A stretch of 39,701 nt of DNA, taken from the NCBI GenBank assembly GCA_007128315.1, contig SKXQ01000109.1:1-39701 (forward strand). Reading direction: 5' to 3'. The translations under genes and the position numbers were made by a program. This document shows positions 1 to 8,841 of the stretch, piece by piece (position 1 is the stretch's first letter; the number at the start of each line of letters is the position of its first letter). Source of the DNA: Spirochaetaceae bacterium (GTDB taxonomy: Bacteria > Spirochaetota > Spirochaetia > DSM-27196 > SKKC01). Under the pieces are notes generated by a model. That model was not told the DNA's origin. It saw nothing but the letters and a program-made list of their open reading frames with translations, and ran no database searches.

Positions 1-421
1 CAGCCGCCCAGCCGAGGACACGCATGCCGTTGCCCGGATTTACCAGGGTTCCGTTTGCATCAAGGCCGAACGCGCCGGCCCTCGTGTAGAAGTTCCGGTC
101 GCCGTCGGAAAGCACGAAGAATCCGTCGCCCTGTATGGCTACATCATCGCGCTTACCCGTCGTCTGCAGACTGCCCTGCAGATGCAGGGTATCGATTGAG
201 GCAACGTTCATTCCGAGACCGACCTGCTGGGGGTTTACGCCACCACGCTCGATTCCGGGCCGAGCAGCACCACGCATATTCTGCGAGATGAGATCCTGAA
301 AATTCACGCGTCCACGCCGGTAACCCGTGGTGTTCACGTTCGAAATGTTGTTACCGATGACATCCATACGAACCTGGTGATTCTGCAACCCGCTGACACC
401 GGAATACAATGATCGCATCAT
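1..421 (-). CDS. flgE: Flagellar hook protein FlgE, N-terminal part (cut by window edge)
   Basis: FlgE polymerises into the hook that joins the periplasmic filament to the basal body rod. The translated start reads [20 protein letters not shown], followed by [15 protein letters not shown], the N-terminal helix and box shared by rod and hook proteins. At about residues 95-110 there is an [12 protein letters not shown] segment typical of FlgE/FlgF/FlgG. I chose the first of two adjacent ATG codons (419-421), because an AAAGGAGT ribosome site lies 10 bases upstream, inside the last codons of flgD. It is the last gene of the flagellar string visible here and follows flgD by 7 bases. About 140 codons are in the window and the C-terminus lies beyond position 1. 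Its place right after flgD marks it as flgE rather than flgF or flgG. Confidence 0.95.
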   Translation of the reverse strand, partial: MMRSLYSGVSGLQNHQVRMDVIGNNISNVNTTGYRRGRVNFQDLISQNMRGAARPGIERGGVNPQQVGLGMNVASIDTLHLQGSLQTTGKRDDVAIQGDGFFVLSDGDRNFYTRAGAFGLDANGTLVNPGNGMRVLGWAA

Positions 422-428
422 AGTCTTG

Positions 429-884
429 CTACTCCTTTACCCGAATAACGTCGTTGTAGTCGAAATACTGCCCATCCACGAGAACCTGAGGATCGTTTCC
501 TCGGGTTACTTCGGTGACTCTGCCTTCCAGGACCCGCTCTCCCGCTGAAACTTCAACGGTCCGTCCAATCAGTCCCACCGCCTGGCTCCCTGAGAGGAGT
601 CCCGACAGGCGACGAAACTCTTCCGACATGTTTGTGATCTGCTCGAGCGATGAAAACTGCGCCATCTGCGCGATAAACTCCCGATCGTCCATGGGCTCGG
701 TCGGATCCTGATTCTGAAGTTGTGTAATAAGGATGCGCAGGAAATCGTCCCGACCAAGATCAGTCCTGCTGCCTTCGCCTGACGATAGACGCTGGTTCAC
801 CTGATCTACCTGCTGGGCAGTTCGTGCCCGTTCGGTCGAACTCATTTGTGTAGACACGTTGTTTAACGCCGAAGCGATATCCAT
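429..884 (-). CDS. flgD: Flagellar hook assembly (capping) protein FlgD
   Basis: FlgD forms the temporary cap under which FlgE subunits assemble into the hook. The 151-residue product has the family core at about residues 43-80 ([19 protein letters not shown], then [20 protein letters not shown]), which is nearly invariant across FlgD proteins. The C-terminal half, after about residue 95, fits a short version of the FlgD beta domain ([20 protein letters not shown]). At 151 residues it is shorter than enteric FlgD (about 230) but close to spirochaetal FlgD. It lies 24 bases after fliK and its last codons contain the ribosome site of flgE, so hook cap and hook protein are likely translated together. 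Confidence 0.96.
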   Translation of the reverse strand: MDIASALNNVSTQMSSTERARTAQQVDQVNQRLSSGEGSRTDLGRDDFLRILITQLQNQDPTEPMDDREFIAQMAQFSSLEQITNMSEEFRRLSGLLSGSQAVGLIGRTVEVSAGERVLEGRVTEVTRGNDPQVLVDGQYFDYNDVIRVKE

Positions 885-908
885 ATTCTCATCCTCTCCT
901 TGTGGCAG

Positions 909-2471
909 TTATGCCATCACATTCACACGGTGCTCACTGCCGTTGTATGCAAGATAATCGGCCGTTATGTGTTCCACTTCACTGTACTGGTCACGAGATG
1001 CGTTCGGAGGACTCCCGGCATGTCGTTCGCCTGAAGCGCCGTTCTGTCCTGCGCCTTCCTGCGATCCGTCATGAACGCTCACCTCGAACGTATCCGTACT
1101 GACGCCGCTTTCCTCGAAACTTCGCTGAAGATCAGCGATGCTGTCGCGAAACGCGTCGCCCGCTGTTTCATTGTCGACAAATATCCGCAGAGCTACACGG
1201 TCTTCGATCATTTCCATGCGAATACGCACCGTACCGAGGCTTTCGGGCTTAAGCAGCAGTCGCAGCTCACCTTCATTGTTGTCCCGGAGAATAACCTGTG
1301 CCTGTCTGACAATTTCGGATGCACCCTGATCGCGAAGCGTCTGTGCGAGGCGCAGTGCGGCATCGGAACGCGTGTCGCCCTGACTCGCTGCCATCGCGGC
1401 CCTGCTGTGCATACCCTGTTCAGCTCCGAAGTTCCGGGGTTGTCCGTTGTTACCCGTCTCGCCGCCGGCCTGCGACTGTATGACAGGACGACTTCGTGAC
1501 AGTTCCGCGCTGTCGCCTGCGGTGTTCTCCACGCGCGAACGGCTCTCACCGTTTCGCTGCGACCGATCGCTTCGTCCACGTCTGTGATCACGAACGTCGA
1601 TCGTCAGACTTTTACGCTCGAAGTCTTTCTCAGCGGCCTGTTCGTGACCGTCCGGAGCCGTCCGCCGATGAGTCCGGCCGCCTTCGAGCCCGTCGGTCCT
1701 CGATGATCCTTCGGTCTTTTCGGAGGCAGTCCGGTCGCCCGCTCGCCGCGCTCCTTCGCCGATCGAAGCAGCATCGGGCCTGTCGGTGCGCGAAGCGGTT
1801 TTTTCGTCGATCCCGGAGCGGGAACGCGCATTCGCACTGGTTTTCCCGGTCACAACCGCTCCGTCACTCGTCGAAGCAGTGTCGCCCTGCACGGCTGCTT
1901 CATCAGCAGACACATCTTTCCTGTCTGCCTGCTCCGAAGCAAAGACTTCTTTTTTGGCCCGACTTCGGAACGCGACTGGCTCGTTTTCAGCGTACTTGCG
2001 TCCGTGTTCGGATTCGGCTTTTGCCGACCCCTTATGAGCCTCTGCGCGAGGTGTTTCCACCGATTTCGCCATGGCCATGCTGGCATGGCGAGGATCGTCC
2101 GAATCATCCTGGACAGATGCCTTCTCCTGCATCTTGTCGATGTCGCCGTCGGTACGCTTGACCGACGAGGTATCATTCTGTCGGGGTTCCTGCTCCCCGG
2201 ACCGCTTCAGCGAGGATCCCTTTTCGTCCTCAACGTCCGGTGCGGACGCTTCGACCGGCGTATCGGGTTCTTTTTCCGACTCACGCCTGACTGCGCGGCT
2301 ATCCGGAGCATATCCCGACGCATCCTGCCGCTCCGGTCGGACGGATGAAACTTCACGTGAAAAAAGATCGGCGAATCCTCCATCGTGGAGAATGCCATTT
2401 GCGGCAGGAAACGCAGTGGGCTGCGAAATCTGAGGTGTTACCCGTACCGAAGCAATAATATCTGCTGTCAC
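909..2471 (-). CDS. fliK: Flagellar hook-length control protein FliK
   Basis: FliK is the exported ruler that measures the hook and switches export from hook to filament proteins. Only the C-terminal part is recognisable. Residues about 380-465 carry the Flg_hook domain (ELRLLLKPESLGTVRIRME, then VALRIFVDNETAGDAFRDS). The first about 330 residues are low-complexity and very rich in E, K, R, S and D, as expected for the extended ruler part, which is poorly conserved between species. The start is a GTG (2469-2471) preceded by GGGGGAG with a short 2-base gap. No better in-frame start is near. It stands where flbC/fliK is found in other spirochaetes, between flbB and flgD. The 74-base gap before it can form a hairpin with ACCCTG/CAGGGT arms. 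Confidence 0.93.
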   Translation of the reverse strand: MTADIIASVRVTPQISQPTAFPAANGILHDGGFADLFSREVSSVRPERQDASGYAPDSRAVRRESEKEPDTPVEASAPDVEDEKGSSLKRSGEQEPRQNDTSSVKRTDGDIDKMQEKASVQDDSDDPRHASMAMAKSVETPRAEAHKGSAKAESEHGRKYAENEPVAFRSRAKKEVFASEQADRKDVSADEAAVQGDTASTSDGAVVTGKTSANARSRSGIDEKTASRTDRPDAASIGEGARRAGDRTASEKTEGSSRTDGLEGGRTHRRTAPDGHEQAAEKDFERKSLTIDVRDHRRGRSDRSQRNGESRSRVENTAGDSAELSRSRPVIQSQAGGETGNNGQPRNFGAEQGMHSRAAMAASQGDTRSDAALRLAQTLRDQGASEIVRQAQVILRDNNEGELRLLLKPESLGTVRIRMEMIEDRVALRIFVDNETAGDAFRDSIADLQRSFEESGVSTDTFEVSVHDGSQEGAGQNGASGERHAGSPPNASRDQYSEVEHITADYLAYNGSEHRVNVMA

Positions 2472-2545
2472 ATCTCCCCCGTTCGAAGCCGGTCCCGGTC
2501 ACCCTGACCAAGTTCCGGCGCAGAACGCGGAAGTCGGACCAGGGT

Positions 2546-3172
2546 CTATAACTCCGGCCTTTGCGTCATAAGACGCTGGACACGGGCTGCACGATCCGGT
2601 GGGAACTGTGCAAGCCAGACCGAAGATAACGAGAACTCACCTTCTTCATCGGCAAGTTCATCGGTAATCCGCAGTATGCTGACCACATCCTGGTCCTCAT
2701 ACCCTTCGAGAATCGCGACGGCCTGAGCGGGTGTCATGTTCTGTAGCGTGCGTGCGTTTCGCTCAAGGTTCGCTCTTCTATTCTCGTACGATCTGACTCT
2801 TTCATTGAATGAAAATTCCTGTTCTTCGAGCTGCCGCTCCCTGTCTTCGAGTTCTTCGAGCCTGCGATCGAAGTCTGCCTGTTCCTGTGTGAGCTGCTGC
2901 TCACGTCTGTCCAGCTCCTGCTCACGCAGGTCGAGTGACTGCGAAAGGCGATCCGTACGCAGCTGTTCAAGGAGCAGCATGTCCTCTTCCTCGGGGAATT
3001 CGATCCGGGGGGCAATGCCGAACAGGGACAGCACCGGTCTGAGCGCAGAACGCGCGTCGACGACTCCAAGGAGATCGAGCCAGAATGCACCGCCACCGAG
3101 AAGTGCGAGGATGAGAAGCACGAGAACGAGTATTCTCGGCCAGGGACCGACTCGATTCGACCTACGAGCCAT
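2546..3172 (-). CDS. flbB: Periplasmic flagellar collar protein FlbB (MotE-like)
   Basis: FlbB is a spirochaete inner-membrane protein that helps build the collar around the periplasmic flagellar motor. The 208-residue product has one N-terminal membrane segment (about residues 12-33, ILVLVLLILALLGGGAFWL), a long charged coiled coil (about 70-140, many QLEEQE-type repeats), and a C-terminal MotE-like helical region starting NMTPAQAVAILEGY. I start at ATG 3172-3170, six bases after AAGGAGT. The frame also opens at a TTG at 3178, but that would sit directly on the Shine-Dalgarno. It overlaps the end of fliJ by 11 bases and precedes fliK, as flbB does in Borrelia and Treponema. The identification rests on position, topology and the MotE-like tail. 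Confidence 0.85.
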   Translation of the reverse strand: MARRSNRVGPWPRILVLVLLILALLGGGAFWLDLLGVVDARSALRPVLSLFGIAPRIEFPEEEDMLLLEQLRTDRLSQSLDLREQELDRREQQLTQEQADFDRRLEELEDRERQLEEQEFSFNERVRSYENRRANLERNARTLQNMTPAQAVAILEGYEDQDVVSILRITDELADEEGEFSLSSVWLAQFPPDRAARVQRLMTQRPEL

Positions 3173-3635
3173 GTTCAACTCCTTCTTCTACGTTCCGTAC
3201 GGCCCGAGTTCCGACCACGTCATCAAGCGCAACGGCCTCAACACGCCGTTCCTCTGCGTAATGTCGTGTCGATCGGACTTCACGCAGGCGCGAGAGGACC
3301 TCCGTATCCCGGTGAGCCTCCCGAAAACGTTCACGGACATCGGAAAGACGCTCCTCGACCCGGGACCGGGCTTTCACTCCCGCCTCGATTTCCTGCTCTA
3401 TGCGCGTCAGATAGACGTGTCGAGCATACATACCAGTAAGATTCAGTCGTCCGTCAGGCTCCTGCGTTGGAGACGGATCGGTGACAGTAAGCTGAACCTC
3501 ATCCGACAGCCGGTTGAGCTCGTCATTTGCCGAAATCAGTTCCGAGTGCACGGCAGCCAGGTCTCGCTCGATCAACTGTTCACGATATTTGCGTATACGA
3601 AGGAGGGGATCGAGCTTGAACCGGAAACGCTTCAT
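3162..3635 (-). CDS. fliJ: Flagellar export chaperone FliJ
   Basis: FliJ is the small coiled-coil stalk of the flagellar export ATPase and escorts export substrates. The 157-residue product begins MKRFRFKLDPLLRIRKYREQ, the standard FliJ opening (F-x-F-x-L-x-x-L-L-x-x-R), and is almost entirely helical and charged, as expected for an antiparallel coiled coil. Its ATG overlaps the TGA of fliI by 4 bases (ATGA), which suggests translational coupling to the ATPase it binds. Its end overlaps flbB by 11 bases. Length and order (fliI, fliJ, flbB) fit the spirochaetal gene formerly named flbA. The sequence signature outside the first 20 residues is weak, so position carries part of the call. Confidence 0.9.
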   Translation of the reverse strand: MKRFRFKLDPLLRIRKYREQLIERDLAAVHSELISANDELNRLSDEVQLTVTDPSPTQEPDGRLNLTGMYARHVYLTRIEQEIEAGVKARSRVEERLSDVRERFREAHRDTEVLSRLREVRSTRHYAEERRVEAVALDDVVGTRAVRNVEEGVEHGS

Positions 3636-4957
3636 GACCGGGATACTCCCGCGAGTTCGCAGACCCTCGTAATCGTTTCCTCAAGCGGGGCTTTTTCTTC
3701 CACACCCTGTTGCAGAAACGTACGGATTGCATCGATCTTCTCGATCGCGCTGTCGATTTCCGGCTGCGAGCCGCGCGCATACGCGCCGAGACTGATAATA
3801 TCTTCGTTCTCGGTATACACGGCGAGGTGTCGGCGCAGTGCAGCGACCGCGCGACGGGTCGTTTCGTCGGTAATCCGGTTCTCGAGACGGGATATCGACG
3901 CGAGCACATCGATCGCCGGATAGTGAGCCCGCTGGGCTAGCCGCCGGGATAGAACAAGATGGCCGTCGAGAATTCCCCGCACGGTATCCGAAACCGGCTC
4001 GTCCATGTCGTCACCTTCGACGAGAATTGTGTAAAAGCCGGTCATGGTTCCGACTTCACTCGTTCCGCAGCGTTCGAGCAGCTTCGGTAATCCGCTGAAC
4101 ACGCTCGGAGTGTACCCCCTGTTGGCCGGAAACTCGCCGCGAGCGAGCGAAATCTCCCTGATCGCTCGGGCATAGCGGGTCACCGAATCGAACAGGAACA
4201 TCACGTCGTTTCCCTGATCGCGGAAGTACTCGGCGATCGCTGTCGCTACACCGGCGGCCCGATACCGTGCGAGCGGCGGCATGTCGCTCGTAGCAACCAC
4301 GACTACGCTGCGCTGCAACCCCTCGGGTCCGAGATCGTTCTCGATGAACTCCCGAACCTCACGACCACGCTCGCCGATCAGGGCAATAACGTTGACCGCC
4401 GCATTTGTGTTCCGCGCAATCATACCGAGGAGCGTGCTCTTGCCGACTCCGCTGCCGCTGAAAATACCCATGCGCTGACCGGTTCCCACAGGCACGAGTC
4501 CGTCGATTGCCCTGACTCCGGTCTCGATCGGACGCGTAATCCTGCTTCGTGTGAGAACGTCAGGTGGTTCGCTGTTCACCGGGTAGTAGTTTGACGAATG
4601 AATTTCCCCGAGTCCGTCTATGGGTCGACCGCGTCCGTTCAGAACCCGTCCGAGAAGGTGTTCGCCGACAGCCACACGGAGGACCGATCCGCCACCGGTT
4701 ACCGTACATCCGACCTCTATGCCGTCAACATCCTCGTACGCCATTAGCTGAACACGATTGCCGTGTAATCCGATTACTTCCGCGGGCACACTGCGTGACC
4801 CGTCGTCGAGATTGATGCGGCAGAGCTCTCCGACGACCGCCTGCGGGCCTATACTTTCGAGCATTAGACCCTGCACCCGATCTATGACCCCCGAGTATTT
4901 TACCGGGTCGATGTCGTCAACAAGGTCACAGTATTTTTCGAACAGGACGCTTGACAT
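3632..4957 (-). CDS. fliI: Flagellum-specific export ATPase FliI
   Basis: FliI is the hexameric ATPase at the cytoplasmic face of the flagellar type III export gate. The 441-residue protein has a Walker A loop at about 168-175 (GSGVGKST), a Walker B strand in DVMFLFDSVTRYARA at about 250-262, and the F1-ATPase beta-like signature ending in the region PAIDVLASISRL. Length matches the family (430-460). The start ATG follows GGAG by 9 bases; that GGAG lies in the last codons of fliH, 6 bases upstream. It overlaps fliJ by 4 bases. Placement after fliH, whose product binds and restrains FliI, is the usual order. Confidence 0.97.
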   Translation of the reverse strand: MSSVLFEKYCDLVDDIDPVKYSGVIDRVQGLMLESIGPQAVVGELCRINLDDGSRSVPAEVIGLHGNRVQLMAYEDVDGIEVGCTVTGGGSVLRVAVGEHLLGRVLNGRGRPIDGLGEIHSSNYYPVNSEPPDVLTRSRITRPIETGVRAIDGLVPVGTGQRMGIFSGSGVGKSTLLGMIARNTNAAVNVIALIGERGREVREFIENDLGPEGLQRSVVVVATSDMPPLARYRAAGVATAIAEYFRDQGNDVMFLFDSVTRYARAIREISLARGEFPANRGYTPSVFSGLPKLLERCGTSEVGTMTGFYTILVEGDDMDEPVSDTVRGILDGHLVLSRRLAQRAHYPAIDVLASISRLENRITDETTRRAVAALRRHLAVYTENEDIISLGAYARGSQPEIDSAIEKIDAIRTFLQQGVEEKAPLEETITRVCELAGVSRS

Positions 4958-4963
4958 TGCTTC

Positions 4964-5917
4964 TTACTCCACCGGGTCAAAGACCGGATCCCGATCTGAA
5001 TCGCGAGCTTTCTTACGCCGTTCGGTAATCGGTACGAGTTCGAGTATGCGATCCTCGATTTCTCGAAGCTGGGATGCAATACGTGCGTCGATCTGGCCGA
5101 AGTCCGTTTCGATGATGCAACCGCCGCGGTCGACAGTCGAGTCCTCGAGAACACTGATATTCTGAACGCGCTCGATACGATCGATGAAATCCTTCGCATG
5201 GCCGGAAACGAGATTAAGATCGTCAATGTTCACCCGTATTGTCACGTCTGCACGACTTTTCAGCTTGCGAAGCGCCTGGGCAACATTGTTCACGACGATG
5301 TTCTTCTGATTTTCACTTATGACCTTGACGACTTTTCGCGCGATCTCGAGAACAAGGTGTATGAGCTGCGCCTCGCTTTCTTCGATGATCTCCTGGCGGC
5401 GCTCGATGGTACGATTAATAATCACATGCAGACGTTCAATGAGGCGGTCCACTTCCGCCTGTCCCTGCGCATAGCCTTCGTCACGCCCCCTGGCGAAACC
5501 TTCTTCGTACGCGCTTCGTTCCGTCTCTGATGATTCATCCCGCGCTTCGCGGAGAATTCGCTCGGCTTCCTCCCGGGCATCTGCCCTGATTCGCTCGGCG
5601 TCTTCCTCGGCGGAGTTTTTCAGACTCTGTGCGTGCTCGCTCTTTGTGCGAACCTCTTCGAAGGCCAGATTCTCCGCTTCCTTGACTATGCGGTCCGCAT
5701 CTTCTCTGGCGGCGCTGACGAGCTGCTCTTTTTCGGTTTCCCACTGCTGCCGAAAAAGCTCGGCTTCGCGCCGCAGGTCGTCGGCCGTTGGTCCGGCGTA
5801 CTCCTCCGGCTCGAGCTCGGGCACGGCGAGCGCCGGGATATCGCGCTCCGGCAGCTGAACGAAGACTTTGCTGTCGGCGAGTCGCACTTCATGTGCGCGA
5901 AATACATTCTTTGCCAC
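4964..5917 (-). CDS. fliH: Flagellar export ATPase regulator FliH
   Basis: FliH binds the FliI ATPase and holds it to the motor C-ring. I start at GTG 5917-5915, which gives MAKNVFRAHEV, the opening typical of spirochaetal FliH. It is preceded by GGAGGG at 5927-5922. A longer frame opens at GTG 5929, but that codon overlaps the Shine-Dalgarno. Residues about 45-150 are a long acidic coiled coil full of EEAERI-type repeats, with G-rich spacing near FARGRDEGYAQGQAE (small residues at regular steps, a known FliH trait). The C-terminal third (from about residue 190) carries the FliH/HrpE-like domain with RADVTIRVNIDDL and RGGCIIETDFGQIDA. The product is 317 residues. It sits 35 bases after fliG and 6 before fliI. 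Confidence 0.93.
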   Translation of the reverse strand: MAKNVFRAHEVRLADSKVFVQLPERDIPALAVPELEPEEYAGPTADDLRREAELFRQQWETEKEQLVSAAREDADRIVKEAENLAFEEVRTKSEHAQSLKNSAEEDAERIRADAREEAERILREARDESSETERSAYEEGFARGRDEGYAQGQAEVDRLIERLHVIINRTIERRQEIIEESEAQLIHLVLEIARKVVKVISENQKNIVVNNVAQALRKLKSRADVTIRVNIDDLNLVSGHAKDFIDRIERVQNISVLEDSTVDRGGCIIETDFGQIDARIASQLREIEDRILELVPITERRKKARDSDRDPVFDPVE

Positions 5918-5952
5918 CGTACCCTCCACGTAGCGTCGCAGTCCAGACCGGC

Positions 5953-7014
5953 TCAGACGACAAGCTCGTCCTCACCCGCACGAGCCACGACAATTTCTCC
6001 CTGCTCTTCAAGTTTCCGGATTATGCTGACAATCTTCTGCTGTGACTCTTCGACGTCTTTCATTCGAATTGGCCCCATATACTCCATGTCTTCCTTCAGC
6101 AGCGTACTCGCCCGCTTAGACATGTTACGGAAAATTTTGTCCTGCACCTCGGTATCAACGCTCTTGAGCGCTTTCGCCAGTTCACTGGTATCCACTTCAC
6201 GCATAACCTTCTGTATGGCGCGGTCATCAAGCATGACAATGTCCTCGAAGACGAACATGCGTTTCTTGATCTCTTCGGCGAGTTCGGGATCTTCCTCTTC
6301 GAGGCTTTCGATAATGACCTTTTCCGTCGAGCGGTCGACGAGGTTCAGGATTTCGACGATGCTCTCGACGCCACCCGCGGCGGTATAGTCTTCACTCGAG
6401 AGCGTCGACAGCTTCTTCTCGAGTACGCGTTCAACCTCACGGAGAACTTCGGGACTGGTTCTGTCCATTGTTGCGATACGTTTGGCGACATCACTCTGCA
6501 CGTCATGGGGAAGGCTGCCGAGAATCACGCTTGCTTTCTGAGGTTCGAGATATGCGAGGATAAGCGCGATTGTCTGCGGATGCTCCTGCTGTATGAAGTT
6601 AAGAAGATGCGTTGGATCGGTACGCCGGATGAAGTCGAACGGTCTGACCTGGAGGCTTGAGGTGAGACGGTTGATTATGTCGACGGCCCTCTGACTGCCC
6701 AGGCTCTTTTCGAGGAGCTCGCGGGCATAATCGATTCCCCCGGTCGTGATGAAGTCCTGGGCCATCATGAGTTCCTGGAACTCCTGAAGCACCCGATCTC
6801 GATCCTCCGAATCCACGGTTTCAAGCCGTGCTATTTCGAAGGTCAGCGTCTCAATCTCGTCTTCCCGCAGATGCTTGAAAATCTCACTCGAGATCTCGCT
6901 GCCTATGGTTACGAGAAACACTGCAGCCTTCTGCCGACCGGTCAGTTCCTTCCGGTGACCGCCGGTCTTCTTTGGTGCACCGCCTCCCGCGGCTGTGGCG
7001 CTTCCTTTGGCCAT
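5953..7014 (-). CDS. fliG: Flagellar motor switch protein FliG
   Basis: FliG forms the upper C-ring, interacts with the stator for torque, and sets the direction of rotation. The 353-residue product has the three FliG domains: N-terminal (about 25-105, TGRQKAAVFLVTIGSE), middle with the EHPQTIALILAYL motif at about 145-157, and a C-terminal charged torque helix region (about 265-330, EDIVMLDDRAIQKVMREVD). The charged residues used for stator contact are present. Its ribosome site GGAGGAG lies in the last codons of fliF, whose stop is just 1 base upstream. Some spirochaetes carry a second fliG elsewhere, usually unlinked. The basal-body context and full set of motifs make this the motor copy (often called fliG2). 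Confidence 0.96.
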   Translation of the reverse strand: MAKGSATAAGGGAPKKTGGHRKELTGRQKAAVFLVTIGSEISSEIFKHLREDEIETLTFEIARLETVDSEDRDRVLQEFQELMMAQDFITTGGIDYARELLEKSLGSQRAVDIINRLTSSLQVRPFDFIRRTDPTHLLNFIQQEHPQTIALILAYLEPQKASVILGSLPHDVQSDVAKRIATMDRTSPEVLREVERVLEKKLSTLSSEDYTAAGGVESIVEILNLVDRSTEKVIIESLEEEDPELAEEIKKRMFVFEDIVMLDDRAIQKVMREVDTSELAKALKSVDTEVQDKIFRNMSKRASTLLKEDMEYMGPIRMKDVEESQQKIVSIIRKLEEQGEIVVARAGEDELVV

Positions 7015-7015
7015 A

Positions 7016-8722
7016 CTACTCCTCCATCAACCAGGTGCGAATAAGCTGGGCGACATCTTCCGGATGTTCGCGTGCCATGTTAATGGCGTTTTCGTGCATC
7101 TCCATGCGTGCCCGCTCTTCGACACTCATCTCAACTTCCGTGCCTTCTTCTTCCGCGCTTCTGAGGGCAGCCTCTCTCATCGCCTGATGCTGCCGTGCAA
7201 GCTCTTCCTCACGTCTGCGTCGGCGCCGTTCGAGCTCGCGCTGTATGATACGCACCACGATGAACAGAGCAAGCAGAGCCGCCAGACCCAGCAGACTGAA
7301 CAGTATGATCTGCTGTACCTGCCGCTGCCTGCGGAACACATCGTCTTCCTCCCGGTGCTGGTCGGATCGATTGAACTGAAGATGCTGCACCCTGACCTGA
7401 TCACCGCGTCCGGAACTGAACCCTACAGCCGCTTCGACGAGCTCTCGCGCGATCTCCAGATCTTCGGGTGAAATCGGCGTGTAGGTCCGCGAAATGCTTC
7501 CGTCAGGGTTCATGACAACGTTTCCGTTGTCATCGTACTCCCATTCCCAGCGTCCATCGAGCGCAACACCGACCGATATTCGCTGTACGCTTGGCGCACC
7601 GGTCTCATTGGTCACCGTGCGGTTCAGCTCAAAGTTCCGTGTCAGCTCTTCCCGATTATAACTTCCGACAACTCCGGCGCGGTCGAGATACTCAGGCGGT
7701 GTCTGACCCTCCTGTCCTGGCGGGCCTTCAGGATTGAAGCCGGTACCCTCAAACCGTTCGAGAAAATCCCGCTCGCTTCGAGGGATATTCAGTACAAACT
7801 CGCTGTCATCGAATGGCGTACGCGGGTTGTTCTGTCGGGTGACGATGGGAAAGAATTCCTCCGACTCCCGTGTGAATTTCCCGAAATCCAGGTCAACGTT
7901 GATATTGGCGACCCGTACGCGGTCTGCACCGAAGATCCCCTCGAGCGCGCTGCGAATACTCGAAATGTAGCGTTCCTCGAGTTCACGTGTTACCTGAAGC
8001 TCACGACGTCTGATCTCCAGATCGTCAAACTCCGCCAGAGACTCGAAGTTGTTGAGCACGACACCTGAACGATCGTTAATCGTTATATGACTCGATTGGA
8101 GGCCCTCGACGGCAAACATGATCAGCCGTTCAATACCTTCGATCTTCCGGCGATTTTCCCTGATGTCGCTGCCGGGTCGGGGTTCGATTATGACGCTCGC
8201 GGTAACGGGCTGCTGATCCTCGGAGAACAGACGATCACCGGGGATTACAAGCGAAACACTCGCAGCATCCACCTCCTCGAGCGCGACAATGTGCTGTTCA
8301 AGGGCGCGGGTGATAGACCGTTGCAGGTTAACGTTCCGCTCGAAGTCTGTCTGTGTCCACCGCTCTATATCAAAGAGTTCCCATGGATCGGTGCGCGGAG
8401 GTACCAGCTGTTCACGGGTCAGTATGGCCCGCATTCGTCGCGCGGCAGACTCGTTTTCTACATAGATGCGACCGTCATTTCCTATAGTATAGGAGACGTT
8501 CTCTTCGTCGAGTCTGAATGAAATCCGGTCGAGAAAGTCAGGGTCGGTTACCGGACGAGTCAGCAGGGGCACCCTGCTCGGTGAGGCACTCACCGAGAGA
8601 AGCGCTATGGTTCCCCCGATGGCAGCTACTGCTATGCCTGCGAATACGATTTTCTGGACGGTTGTCCATCCGGACCACAGCTTTGTCAGCTGCTCCCGCC
8701 GCTGTTTAATCCAGTCACTCAT
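7016..8722 (-). CDS. fliF: Flagellar MS-ring protein FliF
   Basis: FliF builds the MS ring in the inner membrane, the base on which the motor and export gate assemble. The 568-residue product starts MSDWIKQRREQLTKLWSGW, has a first membrane helix at about 25-47 (KIVFAGIAVAAIGGTIALL), the periplasmic ring-building domains, a low-complexity loop (about 330-350) and a second membrane helix at about 445-470 (QIILFSLLGLAALLALFIVV). The cytoplasmic tail ends in the FliG-binding helix (NAINMAREHPEDVAQLIRTW). I start at ATG 8722, because GGAGGGG lies just upstream. An in-frame ATG at 8734 would put the ribosome site inside the gene. A 107-base gap with a likely promoter separates it from fliE. Confidence 0.96.
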   Translation of the reverse strand: MSDWIKQRREQLTKLWSGWTTVQKIVFAGIAVAAIGGTIALLSVSASPSRVPLLTRPVTDPDFLDRISFRLDEENVSYTIGNDGRIYVENESAARRMRAILTREQLVPPRTDPWELFDIERWTQTDFERNVNLQRSITRALEQHIVALEEVDAASVSLVIPGDRLFSEDQQPVTASVIIEPRPGSDIRENRRKIEGIERLIMFAVEGLQSSHITINDRSGVVLNNFESLAEFDDLEIRRRELQVTRELEERYISSIRSALEGIFGADRVRVANINVDLDFGKFTRESEEFFPIVTRQNNPRTPFDDSEFVLNIPRSERDFLERFEGTGFNPEGPPGQEGQTPPEYLDRAGVVGSYNREELTRNFELNRTVTNETGAPSVQRISVGVALDGRWEWEYDDNGNVVMNPDGSISRTYTPISPEDLEIARELVEAAVGFSSGRGDQVRVQHLQFNRSDQHREEDDVFRRQRQVQQIILFSLLGLAALLALFIVVRIIQRELERRRRRREEELARQHQAMREAALRSAEEEGTEVEMSVEERARMEMHENAINMAREHPEDVAQLIRTWLMEE

Positions 8723-8802
8723 GTCCCCTCCCATGGGTGCATGTATGCGGAGCGTTGCGATTCGATAATGCGAACGGACATCATCAGAACGACAACCCAG
8801 TC

Positions 8803-8831
8803 ATTATGTACCTGCCACCGGTCTGTGGCAA
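8803..8831 (-). promoter_or_regulatory. Predicted sigma70-type promoter of fliF with overlapping dyad
   Basis: On the minus strand TTGCCA (8831-8826) and CATAAT (8808-8803) stand 17 bases apart; each matches five of six bases of the sigma70 consensus. The start point would fall near 8796, about 75 bases before the fliF ATG. A 6-bp inverted repeat (TGCCAC at 8830-8825 and GTGGCA at 8818-8813, loop of 6) covers the -35 box and part of the spacer, which would suit an operator. The pair lies only about 10 bases after the fliE stop. Promoter function is inferred from sequence alone. Confidence 0.5.
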
Positions 8832-8841
8832 CACCTTGTTA

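Noticed and set aside
1496-2161. Plus-strand frame of 221 codons opposite fliK
   Set aside because: fliK is low-complexity here, so the frame needed a check. It is very Arg/Ser-rich with no motif, while the minus-strand frame has an intact Flg_hook domain.
2736-3923. Plus-strand frame of 395 codons opposite flbB, fliJ and fliI
   Set aside because: Serine/arginine-rich low-complexity translation of coiled-coil codons read backwards. The minus-strand genes are certain.
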